DNA of 64,000 bases from Pedobacter riviphilus (lineage in GTDB: Bacteria > Bacteroidota > Bacteroidia > Sphingobacteriales > Sphingobacteriaceae). Shown here piece by piece: positions 20,113 to 27,923 of this stretch. A program made the translations under genes and the position numbers. The notes under the pieces are model-generated. The model saw only the letters and a list, made by a program, of their open reading frames with translations, searched no databases and was not told where the DNA came from. The first letter of the stretch is position 1. Each line of letters opens with the position of its first letter. Location: contig NZ_CP061171.1 of NCBI RefSeq assembly GCF_014692875.1, positions 4,402,001-4,466,000 on the forward strand, in the 5' to 3' direction.

Positions 20113-21813
20113 GTGAAAAAAAACTTATTTATACTCATTGCCCTTTGTGGCGCTGCATTTTCGACAAGCGCACAACAGAAAACCTATTTAGAATTATTGG
20201 CGAATCAACCTAAATGGGTCGATTCGGTTTTTAATAAACTTAATCGTAGAGAGCGTATTGCACAGATGTTCTTTGTTAGGGCGCATACCAATCTGGGTAA
20301 AAAATATACCGATTCAGTTGGTCAGGTAATTAAAAAGGAACAATTGGGTGGGGTTATCTTTTTTCAGGGAGGCCCCGGCCGACAGGTTTTAGCCACCAAT
20401 GCCTATCAGAAATTAAGCCGAGTGCCTCTTATTGTAGCAAATGATGGAGAATGGGGCCTGGGCATGCGTTTGGATAGTACCGTTTCTTATCCTTACCAAA
20501 TGACTTTAGGCGCCATTCAAAACAAAGAACTTTTGTATAAAATGGGCCTGGAAATAGCTAAAGATTACAAACGTATGGGCATGCAAATGAATTTAGCTCC
20601 TGATGCCGATATTAATAACAACCCCAAAAACCCAGTTATCAATTACCGTTCTTTTGGCGAAAACAAATACAATGTAGCCAGTAAAGTTGCCGCTTATATG
20701 AAAGGCATGCAAGATGGCGGCTTATTAACCACATTGAAGCACTTTCCTGGTCATGGCGATACTGATGTAGATTCGCATTACGATTTGCCTCAGCTTACTT
20801 TTTCGGCCACACGTTTGGATACTTTAGAAATGTATCCATTCAAAGAACTGATTAAACAAGGGGCCTCCGGAGTGATGATTGCGCACATGAACATTCCCTC
20901 TTTAGATAATACTCCAAATTTGCCTTCTACACTTTCCAAGCCGATTGTTACGGGCATTTTAAAGCAGAAATTAGGCTTTAAAGGGCTGATTATTTCGGAT
21001 GCAATGGACATGAAGGGTGTGGTAAAATACTTTAAAGATGGAGAAGCTGATTTGATGGGGATCATTGCCGGAAACGATATTATTGAGCTATCTGAAAACA
21101 GCGATAGGGCCATCAAATTGGTGCGTAAAGCAGTAAGACAAGATCGTGTAAGCATGGCCGAAATAGATCAGAGTGTGCGCAAAATATTGACTGCCAAATA
21201 CTGGGCTGGCCTGGCCAGGCGCGATACCATTGTAACCCAGGGCATTGTTTCCGGGGTTAACCGAAATGCGAGCAATGCTTTAGTACAAGAGCTGGCCAAT
21301 GCATCGGTAACTTTGTTAAAAGGTAAAGATTATATAAAACGTCTTATTCCAATCAGAAGAACAGCCATTATCAGTATTGGTGTACCTTCGGTAACCACTT
21401 TCCAAAAAGAGATTTCAAAAGGTTACTATAACTCTGTTTATTATGTATTGGATAAAGATGCAAGCGCTACGCAGATTTCGAACATTGCCCGCGAAATCGG
21501 TGCATTTGATCAGGTGATTGTTGGTATTCACGATAGCCGCGCAAGACCTGCAAACAATATACCGCTAAATGCAGGAGTAAAGAACTTTATTAAAGAATTA
21601 TCAGCCAAAAATGCGGTTTTCGCTTTGTTTGCAAACCCATATAATCTGGCTGGCTTATCGGGCTTAGAAAACAGTAAAGGTTTGGTGGTAGCCTATCAAA
21701 AAGAAGATTATATGCAGATTTCAGCTGCTGCGGTAATTAATAACAGATTGATGCCAACGGGCAAATTACCCGTTAGTATCGCTCCGTTTTATAAATTCGG
21801 GGAAGGATTGTAA
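20113..21813 (+). CDS. Glycoside hydrolase family 3 protein (beta-N-acetylhexosaminidase-like)
   Basis: A secreted glycosidase, 566 residues if translation begins at the GTG at 20113. That start gives a clean signal peptide (KKNLFILIALCGAAFSTSAQ); upstream in-frame starts would add a hydrophilic extension. The N-terminal TIM barrel holds KHFPGHGDTDVDSH, the His/Asp motif typical of NagZ-type GH3 beta-N-acetylglucosaminidases. The nucleophile Asp is in LIISDAMDMKG. A C-terminal domain of about 200 residues follows. It probably trims N-acetylglucosamine from peptidoglycan or chitin-like glycans in the periplasm. Monocistronic. Confidence 0.87.
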   Translation: MKKNLFILIALCGAAFSTSAQQKTYLELLANQPKWVDSVFNKLNRRERIAQMFFVRAHTNLGKKYTDSVGQVIKKEQLGGVIFFQGGPGRQVLATNAYQKLSRVPLIVANDGEWGLGMRLDSTVSYPYQMTLGAIQNKELLYKMGLEIAKDYKRMGMQMNLAPDADINNNPKNPVINYRSFGENKYNVASKVAAYMKGMQDGGLLTTLKHFPGHGDTDVDSHYDLPQLTFSATRLDTLEMYPFKELIKQGASGVMIAHMNIPSLDNTPNLPSTLSKPIVTGILKQKLGFKGLIISDAMDMKGVVKYFKDGEADLMGIIAGNDIIELSENSDRAIKLVRKAVRQDRVSMAEIDQSVRKILTAKYWAGLARRDTIVTQGIVSGVNRNASNALVQELANASVTLLKGKDYIKRLIPIRRTAIISIGVPSVTTFQKEISKGYYNSVYYVLDKDASATQISNIAREIGAFDQVIVGIHDSRARPANNIPLNAGVKNFIKELSAKNAVFALFANPYNLAGLSGLENSKGLVVAYQKEDYMQISAAAVINNRLMPTGKLPVSIAPFYKFGEGL

Positions 21814-21823
21814 TTGTTGACCA

Positions 21824-21890
21824 CAAAGAAACGAAGAATAGGTATTTTAGCCACAGAAACGCAGATTTGTAAGGATTAGTATCCTTCATT
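21824..21890. repeat. Fragments of the CCACAGAG/ACGCAGA repeat family
   Basis: Downstream of the GH3 gene, fragments such as accacaaagaaacgaag and agccacagaaacgcagattt resemble the repeat units at 23700-23817 and 30790-31000. No gene is visible here. Confidence 0.45.
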
Positions 21891-21908
21891 AGCTTCACTC
21901 ATGCCGTC

Positions 21909-21929
21909 ACCCTGAATTTATTTCAGGGT
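21909..21929. repeat. Palindromic repeat (CTGAATTTATTTCAG type), copy 1
   Basis: A perfect 8-bp stem (ACCCTGAA/TTCAGGGT) with a 5-nt loop, flanked by CGTC and CT. A second copy at 39996-40016 in opposite orientation has different stem bases that still pair. Confidence 0.7.
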
Positions 21930-22026
21930 CTATAATGTTATCTTTGCTCTTTTAGCTTTAGTCTTTTAGCTTTCCTTAAAACAATTTCATGCTCAAAACG
22001 ATTATCTAATATAAAACCTTAATGTT

Positions 22027-22230
22027 ATGATAGATCCAGAAGATGACAATTATTCGAACGATCCGAACGATGCCTTACGGAGTGAGGATGATGTAGAAAA
22101 TATCAACGAAATTAATGGCGACGACACCAGCATTGAGCACGATAAAGATCTGCTGCAACAAGCCGATGAAGCATCAAGAGCCTCTTATGAGTTAAACCTC
22201 AATGATGAGGATGATGATTTGGATGACTAA
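22027..22230 (+). CDS. Small highly acidic protein of unknown function
   Basis: A 67-residue protein made almost entirely of Asp, Glu, Asn and Ser (MIDPEDDNYSNDPND ... LNDEDDDLDD), with no signal peptide or cysteine. I do not recognise the family. It is supported as a real gene by its ATG, its position in an otherwise empty gap, and a strong terminator 5 bp after its stop codon. It is probably disordered; it could be a nucleic-acid mimic or chaperone-like protein, but nothing in the sequence proves it. Confidence 0.6.
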   Translation: MIDPEDDNYSNDPNDALRSEDDVENINEINGDDTSIEHDKDLLQQADEASRASYELNLNDEDDDLDD

Positions 22231-22234
22231 AAAG

Positions 22235-22268
22235 AAAGCCGTCTCAATTTTTACTTTTGGACGGCTTT
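22235..22268 (+). terminator. Terminator after the acidic protein gene
   Basis: Perfect 9-bp stem AAAGCCGTC/GACGGCTTT (22235-22243 with 22260-22268) followed by a T-rich end. Confidence 0.8.
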
Positions 22269-22313
22269 TAATATGCTATGCTAGGTTTAACATAAACCTT
22301 ACGTCTTAAACTT

Positions 22314-22847
22314 CTATCTGGCCTTCGGCTTATAAGTTTCAGGATTAACCGCAGTGGTTGTCCATCCCTTTAAAAACGAGGTAATTTTTTTAACATCATG
22401 TCCAACTTTCTTTTTACCATTGGCAGCAACTTCATCTGTTTCTAAATAAGAAGAATTTTCGATGTGTAATACTTTGCCTTTGCCATCAAGGATTAAAAAT
22501 ACCGGAAAGCCGAAGCGTTGAGGATATCCTAAACTGGCCAAAACACTTTCGTTTTTATTTTCGGGGCTGTAATTAACCAGAACGGTTTCAAAATTATCAT
22601 TAATGTATTTTTTTAATGTTGCTGTGCTGTCAACCAAATTATGGAATGCAATACACCAGCTACACCAGTTACCACCAACCTGTAACAAAACATGTTTATT
22701 CTCTTTGGCCGCTTTTGCAACTGCTGAAGCAATTTCTGCTTTGGCATCTGCCTGTGGATTATAGATATGAACGCCTTCTTTTTTTGCCTGGCTAAAAGCT
22801 GAGGTCGAAATTAATACAGCCGCAAATAAAATGACTAATCTTTTCAT
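22314..22847 (-). CDS. Secreted thioredoxin-fold protein
   Basis: A 177-residue protein with a signal peptide (MKRLVILFAAVLISTSAFS) and a thioredoxin-like fold. The redox motif is GGNWCSWCIAFH, a CxxC with Ser-Trp in the middle (about residues 60-71). The following FLILDGKGKVLH strand and the cis-Pro region GFPVF are typical. It resembles the thioredoxin-family proteins of Bacteroidota that resemble DUF255/YyaL N-termini. It is likely a periplasmic thiol-disulfide oxidoreductase; the partner is unknown. Monocistronic and convergent with the acidic protein gene. Confidence 0.82.
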   Translation of the reverse strand: MKRLVILFAAVLISTSAFSQAKKEGVHIYNPQADAKAEIASAVAKAAKENKHVLLQVGGNWCSWCIAFHNLVDSTATLKKYINDNFETVLVNYSPENKNESVLASLGYPQRFGFPVFLILDGKGKVLHIENSSYLETDEVAANGKKKVGHDVKKITSFLKGWTTTAVNPETYKPKAR

Positions 22848-23024
22848 ATTTTTTTTGAATAATAATGAGGCAAATTTAATAAAGTATAGTGTTACAATGG
22901 ATTATTCGCAAATTCTTTACAGAATGAAAACATTGGACATTAATGGGCCCCTCTTAACAAGAGAAGCTTAATTCAAGATGTTTCTTCTATTTTCCATCTT
23001 CCTCCCTCATCTTCCATTTTTACC

Positions 23025-23032
23025 TATCTTTG
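23025..23032 (+). promoter_or_regulatory. -7 box of the tatD promoter
   Basis: TATCTTTG (perfect TAnnTTTG) ends 7 nt before the ATG at 23040, implying a leaderless or very short leader. Confidence 0.5.
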
Positions 23033-23039
23033 CCCTGCG

Positions 23040-23699
23040 ATGGATTTTTTAGACATACATACCCACAAAGTTGCTACCCAACCTGGTGTAATCAGTATTC
23101 AAAGTTTATCGTTAACCAGCGATATCTTTTTAGCAATGCCTAAAACCAAGCCAATTTCCGTTGGACTGCATCCCTGGTTTGCTAAAATTGATCAACTCGA
23201 ACTGCAGATGAAATATCTAAGCGTTGTAGCCAATCAAACAAACGTAAAACAGATTGGAGAGTGCGGATTAGATAGGTTAAGGGGCGAAAATTTAGAAAAT
23301 CAGATCATAATCTTGAAAAATCAGATCGAATTGGCAGAAAAGATCAATAAACCTTTGATTTTGCATTGCGTTAAATGTTTCGCTGAATTAATTGCTATTA
23401 AAGACCGGTTGAAAGTTAAAGTACCCATGGTTATTCATGGTTTTAATAAAAACGAAGAACTTGGCGAACAATTATTGGATAAAGGATTTCTACTTTCTTT
23501 TGGTTTAACCGCCTTGAAGGAAAACTCAGGAGCGGCAAAACTGATTCAAAGTACCAATAATTTTTTCCTGGAAACAGATGATGCTGATATTTCCATTGAG
23601 GAAATTTACCGGGCAGCAGCCATTTTAAAAAAATGTACTGTAGATGAACTCAAAGCTCGTATTTTTACCGACTGGAATAAATTGAATTTAAAAAACTAG
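23040..23699 (+). CDS. TatD family metal-dependent hydrolase
   Basis: A 219-residue protein of the TatD amidohydrolase-like family, which includes 3'-5' DNA exonucleases. The N-terminal DIHTH provides two metal-binding His, SVGLHPWF follows, and GECGLDR and LHCVK carry further ligands. The final acidic site is LETDDAD. It is shorter than E. coli TatD (about 260 residues), as many Bacteroidota members are. It may take part in DNA repair or turnover; its neighbours (tcdA, addAB) do not settle its role. Confidence 0.85.
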   Translation: MDFLDIHTHKVATQPGVISIQSLSLTSDIFLAMPKTKPISVGLHPWFAKIDQLELQMKYLSVVANQTNVKQIGECGLDRLRGENLENQIIILKNQIELAEKINKPLILHCVKCFAELIAIKDRLKVKVPMVIHGFNKNEELGEQLLDKGFLLSFGLTALKENSGAAKLIQSTNNFFLETDDADISIEEIYRAAAILKKCTVDELKARIFTDWNKLNLKN

Positions 23700-23817
23700 C
23701 CACGGAGACACAGAAAACAAGGAAAGTTTTACTTCTTAGCTAAAGCAAGATAAAAACGAATCATGGAGTTATAACATTAACTAAATCTGTGTCCATCCTT
23801 TTCATCTGTGGTTAAAT
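23700..23817. repeat. Inverted CCACGGAGACACAG-type repeat
   Basis: Left arm gccacggagacacagaaaac (about 23699-23718). The right part (about 23783-23814) contains the inverted relative of accacagatgaaaaggat and gacacagattt. It belongs to the same family as the larger element at 30790-31000. Confidence 0.55.
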
Positions 23818-23829
23818 ACAAAAATTGAT

Positions 23830-24624
23830 ATGTCTGACGTTAGCTGGCTTTCGCGCTCTGCCCTACTTGTTGGGAATGATGGAATAGATAAACTCCAATC
23901 GAAACATGTTTTAGTGATCGGTTTAGGTGGTGTAGGCTCTTTTGCCGCCGAATTTATTTGCCGCTCAGGAATTGGAGAAATGACCATTGTTGATGGTGAT
24001 GTAGTGGACCCAACCAACCGGAACAGGCAGTTACCCGCTTTAGCAACCAATCATGGTGTGAGCAAGGCTGCAATTATGCAAGAACGTTTATTGTCTATTA
24101 ATCCCGAATTAAAACTCCACGTGGTAAATACTTTCCTCACACCAGAGAAATGTCGGGAAATTTTAGAGGCCGATTTCGATTACATTATGGATTGTATTGA
24201 TAGTGTAATGCCAAAAATCACTTTGTTAGGAACAGCATTGGAAAAGAATATTCCTATTGTAAGTTCAATGGGTGCTGGCGGTAAAATGGATCCCACACGC
24301 TTAAGGATTACGATGCTCCCTGATACTTATCAATGTGTTTTTGCCAGTTATGTACGCAAAAGATTAAATAAACTTGCCAATGCGGCAAAAATAAAAGCTG
24401 TTTTCTCCACAGAAGAAATGGATAAAAAATCTATGATCATGACTGATGGAAGCAATTTCAAACGCTCTGCTTATGGTACAGTTTCTTACCTGCCCGCAGC
24501 ATTTGGTGGTGCTTGTGCATCGGTGGTAATCCGCGATTTGCTTGGCCTTCCCATCGAAATGGCCGAACGTCCAGCAAGGATAAGCCATAAAACACTCAAT
24601 AAACGAAAAAGTAAAAAAGCCTGA
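23830..24624 (+). CDS. tcdA: tRNA threonylcarbamoyladenosine dehydratase
   Basis: A 264-residue E1-like adenylating enzyme that cyclises the N6-threonylcarbamoyl group of A37 in ANN-decoding tRNAs (t6A to ct6A). The ATP-binding loop is VIGLGGVGSFAAEF (about residues 31-44), then VDGDVVDPTNRNRQ, and DCIDSV is the catalytic-face Asp region. It opens with the WLSRSALLVGNDGIDKL typical of TcdA rather than ThiF or MoeB. The C-terminus has the SYLPAAFGGACASVVIRDLLG signature. Monocistronic. Confidence 0.92.
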   Translation: MSDVSWLSRSALLVGNDGIDKLQSKHVLVIGLGGVGSFAAEFICRSGIGEMTIVDGDVVDPTNRNRQLPALATNHGVSKAAIMQERLLSINPELKLHVVNTFLTPEKCREILEADFDYIMDCIDSVMPKITLLGTALEKNIPIVSSMGAGGKMDPTRLRITMLPDTYQCVFASYVRKRLNKLANAAKIKAVFSTEEMDKKSMIMTDGSNFKRSAYGTVSYLPAAFGGACASVVIRDLLGLPIEMAERPARISHKTLNKRKSKKA

Positions 24625-24703
24625 TCCTGATGAATTGTTGATATCATGATTTCCGGAAAATTTTAAATTGTTGTAAGTTTAAATTTCCGAGAGATATCAA
24701 ATT

Positions 24704-27700
24704 ATGCCCCAGCCCCTCAAAATTCTTCAAGCCTCTGCAGGTTCCGGTAAAACGTTCAGTTTAACTGCACATTACCTTACATTGCTATTTAGTGGCGATA
24801 ATAAATATCGCGAAATTTTAGCAGTAACCTTTACCAATAAGGCTACCGAAGAAATGAAAACCAGGATCCTCGAAGTATTACTTGGGCTGGCAAAAGGTAA
24901 TCCATCAAAAAAAATCGACGACTATCGGAAGCTTATTCTACTCGCCTATCCGATATTAAGCCCACAGGAATTACAATTTAAAGCAGATAAGATATACCGT
25001 AAGATCCTGCATGACTATAGTCGTTTTTCTGTAAGTACCATTGATGGCTTTGTTCAAAAAGTAATTCGTGGTTTTGCTTTTGAACTTGGCCTAAATGCCG
25101 ATTATAATTTAGAAATGAATTATGATAAGGTGAAAGATGATCTCGTAAATAAACTGGATGAAGCTTTAGACCATAACAAACAGCTTTTGCAATGGATTAT
25201 CGACCTGGCCATCGAACGCATCAGCGACAATAAAAGCTGGAACTATAAATTCGAACTCTATAACCTCATCGGAGAAATATTTTCTGAACGTTTCCAGATT
25301 TTTGAAGATGCGGTTAGTGTTTTAGGTTTAGAAAACATTGATGAATTATTTAAAAAATACATTAGTGTTACCAAAGCCGAAATCAAAAACTTTGAAGAAG
25401 AACTGATTTCGCTGGCTACCGAAGCGAACGAAGCTTTGAATGTGATCGGGGTAGAAACCGAACACCTCAAAGGGAAATCGAGAAGCCCGCTGGCTAAAGT
25501 TATCCTGGTCGCCAGAGGCGATTTTTCGAAGATTGAACCACTTTTCAGTTTAATCAACGAGCCAGATGAGTGGTTTCAGAAGAATACAAATTTCCCAGAA
25601 GCTTATGATACGGTAAATCCGATACTACTAAAGTTAAAAGCGCATTATTTAGCGCATTTGCCAAACTACAGTCTGGCTATTGCCTTTAATAAAAACCTTT
25701 ATTATTTAAGGTTAATGCAGGAAATTGCAGTGCTTTTGAAAGAATACAGGGCCGAAAACGATAACTTGCTCATCAGCGATGCTCAAAAACTGATTTCGGG
25801 AATTACAGAAGATGCCGGCGACAACCCTTCGTTTATCTGGGAAAAGGTGGGCAACAGGTATCGCAATTTTTTATTCGACGAATTTCAGGATACTTCCACT
25901 AGTCAATGGGGAAGTTTTAAATCATTGTTGACCAATGCTATGGCCACGCCAAGTCAGGATTTGATTGACCACCTGATTGTTGGCGATACTAAACAGTCTA
26001 TTTACCGCTGGCGCAATGGCGATTGGAACATTCTGCATAAACAGGCCAAGCTTGATGTTGGTGCAGAAAATGTACTCGAAGAAAGTTTAGAAGAAAATTA
26101 CCGCAGTGCAGAAAACATCATTACTTTTAATAATTTCCTTTATAAAGCTATTCCGCTTACTTTACAAAATGAGCTGAATGAAAATCTGGCTACCAAACCT
26201 GAAAGTATTTCCAAATGGTGGCAAGAACAGCACTATCAACAGATTATTACAGATATTTATAGTGGATCGACCCAAAATTTCGCCACCAATACGTTAAAAG
26301 GAGGAACTATAAAAATCAAAAAATTCGGTAAAGATCATGCACCAAATGAAGCGCGCTTTACTGAAACTGTTTTTAGGGATATTGCCCTGGATGATGTCGT
26401 TGAAGAAATAAACTACCTCAAAAATGAGCAGAAATATGCACTAAAAGATATCGCCATTTTGGTACGTTCGAACAGCGAAGCTTTATTAGCTGTTAAAAAA
26501 TTAATGGAGCACAAGCTGCCTGTTTTATCGGGCGATGCCTTACTCATTTCGAATAACTCAGCCATTCAACTCATCATTAATACCTTAAAAGTGCTGATCG
26601 GTTTAGAAGCTCAAACGGCCCTTTATAAGGCCAATTGTATTGCTCTTTATCATTCTTTGCACGATAAAGAGATTGATGCCAATTATTACCTCAACCTCAC
26701 CAATAAACCTTTAAGCACGCTTACCGCCGTTTTACCCGTTGCTTTGTGCGAGAACTGGCAAAGCTGGCTGCAACTTCCACTGCCCGAGCTGGTAGAGATA
26801 TTAATTGAAAGTTATGGATTAAAAAATCTCACCAACAATTTACCTTACCTACTCGCTTTTAGAGACTTGACGGGCTCTGCTGCAAAACTAGGTGAAAAAG
26901 GTATTATTTCATTTTTAACCTGGTGGGAAGAAGACGGTATTAAAAAATCATTGCCTTCACCAGAGGGTGCCGATGCCATACAGATCATTACCATCCACAA
27001 ATCAAAAGGTTTAGCATTTAGGGCCGTTTTTGTACCTTTTTGCAATTGGGAAATTAAAGGTAAACCCAATGGCACTTTCTGGGTTTCATCAGAAGAAACG
27101 GTTTATAAGGAATTAAAAGGTATTCCTTTAAAATATAATGAGGCATTGGCCGATTCGGCAATTGCAAAGGCATATTACGAAGAGCTGCTTTATAATAATA
27201 TGGACGCCCTTAACATGCTTTATGTAGCCACCACACGTTCTAAAGATTACCTCTACATTGCTACAATGGCTAAAAAGGAATTGAAATTATCCAATATGGG
27301 CGATGTAATCAATTTCACTTTCGATGAGCAATTTGATGAAAATGGCGTGTACGAAATCGTTGATCATGTAATGGTTGAAAGTAAAACTGAAGAATCGAAG
27401 TTCATTAGTTTAAATAGTTATCCAACCACTACGCGCTTATCAGAGCTTTATATCCCTTCTGAAGACAAACATTTAAAACACCTGGTTAATATTGAGAAAT
27501 CAGGTAGAAAAGGTTCCTTATTACACGATATCCTGGCCAGTGCCAGTAATACAAAAGAAGTAGAAGATTATACCATAAACCTGGTTTTGCAGGGCATTAT
27601 CAAAGAAGAAGAAAAGCAGAAATTAATCGATTCGGCATTGGAAGTATTAAACAATCCCGAACTTCAGGTCATTTTGGGTAAAGCGAGCGAAAGTATAGTA

Positions 27701-27922
27701 GAAAAAAATATTATTGATGCCAATGGAAAACTGCATCGCCCTGACCGCGTTTTGATTAACGCCGACGAGGTAATCATCCTTGACTATAAATTTACCCTCG
27801 AAGAAAGCGATAAACACATCGAACAGGTAAATAATTACAGAATCTTACTTACTGAAATGGGTTATCAGAATATCAAAACCTATCTTTTCTACGCTGTTAA
27901 AGGCAAATTGAAATTAGTATAA
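24704..27922 (+). CDS. addA: UvrD-type helicase/nuclease, AddA/RecB-like
   Basis: A 1072-residue superfamily 1A helicase with a C-terminal nuclease remnant or domain, the AddA partner of a recombination helicase-nuclease. Motif I is QASAGSGKTFSL (residues about 9-20), motif Ia AVTFTNKATEEMKTR, motif II FDEFQDTS (about 394), motif III VGDTKQSIYRWRNGD, motif V IITIHKSKGL and motif VI MLYVATTRSKDYLYI. The C-terminus has GSLLHDIL and DRV ... IILDYKF, matching PD-(D/E)XK motifs. It is shorter than B. subtilis AddA (about 1230). The partner gene starts 1 bp downstream. Role: end resection in double-strand break repair, and degradation of foreign DNA. Confidence 0.9.
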   Translation: MPQPLKILQASAGSGKTFSLTAHYLTLLFSGDNKYREILAVTFTNKATEEMKTRILEVLLGLAKGNPSKKIDDYRKLILLAYPILSPQELQFKADKIYRKILHDYSRFSVSTIDGFVQKVIRGFAFELGLNADYNLEMNYDKVKDDLVNKLDEALDHNKQLLQWIIDLAIERISDNKSWNYKFELYNLIGEIFSERFQIFEDAVSVLGLENIDELFKKYISVTKAEIKNFEEELISLATEANEALNVIGVETEHLKGKSRSPLAKVILVARGDFSKIEPLFSLINEPDEWFQKNTNFPEAYDTVNPILLKLKAHYLAHLPNYSLAIAFNKNLYYLRLMQEIAVLLKEYRAENDNLLISDAQKLISGITEDAGDNPSFIWEKVGNRYRNFLFDEFQDTSTSQWGSFKSLLTNAMATPSQDLIDHLIVGDTKQSIYRWRNGDWNILHKQAKLDVGAENVLEESLEENYRSAENIITFNNFLYKAIPLTLQNELNENLATKPESISKWWQEQHYQQIITDIYSGSTQNFATNTLKGGTIKIKKFGKDHAPNEARFTETVFRDIALDDVVEEINYLKNEQKYALKDIAILVRSNSEALLAVKKLMEHKLPVLSGDALLISNNSAIQLIINTLKVLIGLEAQTALYKANCIALYHSLHDKEIDANYYLNLTNKPLSTLTAVLPVALCENWQSWLQLPLPELVEILIESYGLKNLTNNLPYLLAFRDLTGSAAKLGEKGIISFLTWWEEDGIKKSLPSPEGADAIQIITIHKSKGLAFRAVFVPFCNWEIKGKPNGTFWVSSEETVYKELKGIPLKYNEALADSAIAKAYYEELLYNNMDALNMLYVATTRSKDYLYIATMAKKELKLSNMGDVINFTFDEQFDENGVYEIVDHVMVESKTEESKFISLNSYPTTTRLSELYIPSEDKHLKHLVNIEKSGRKGSLLHDILASASNTKEVEDYTINLVLQGIIKEEEKQKLIDSALEVLNNPELQVILGKASESIVEKNIIDANGKLHRPDRVLINADEVIILDYKFTLEESDKHIEQVNNYRILLTEMGYQNIKTYLFYAVKGKLKLV

Positions 27923-27923
27923 T

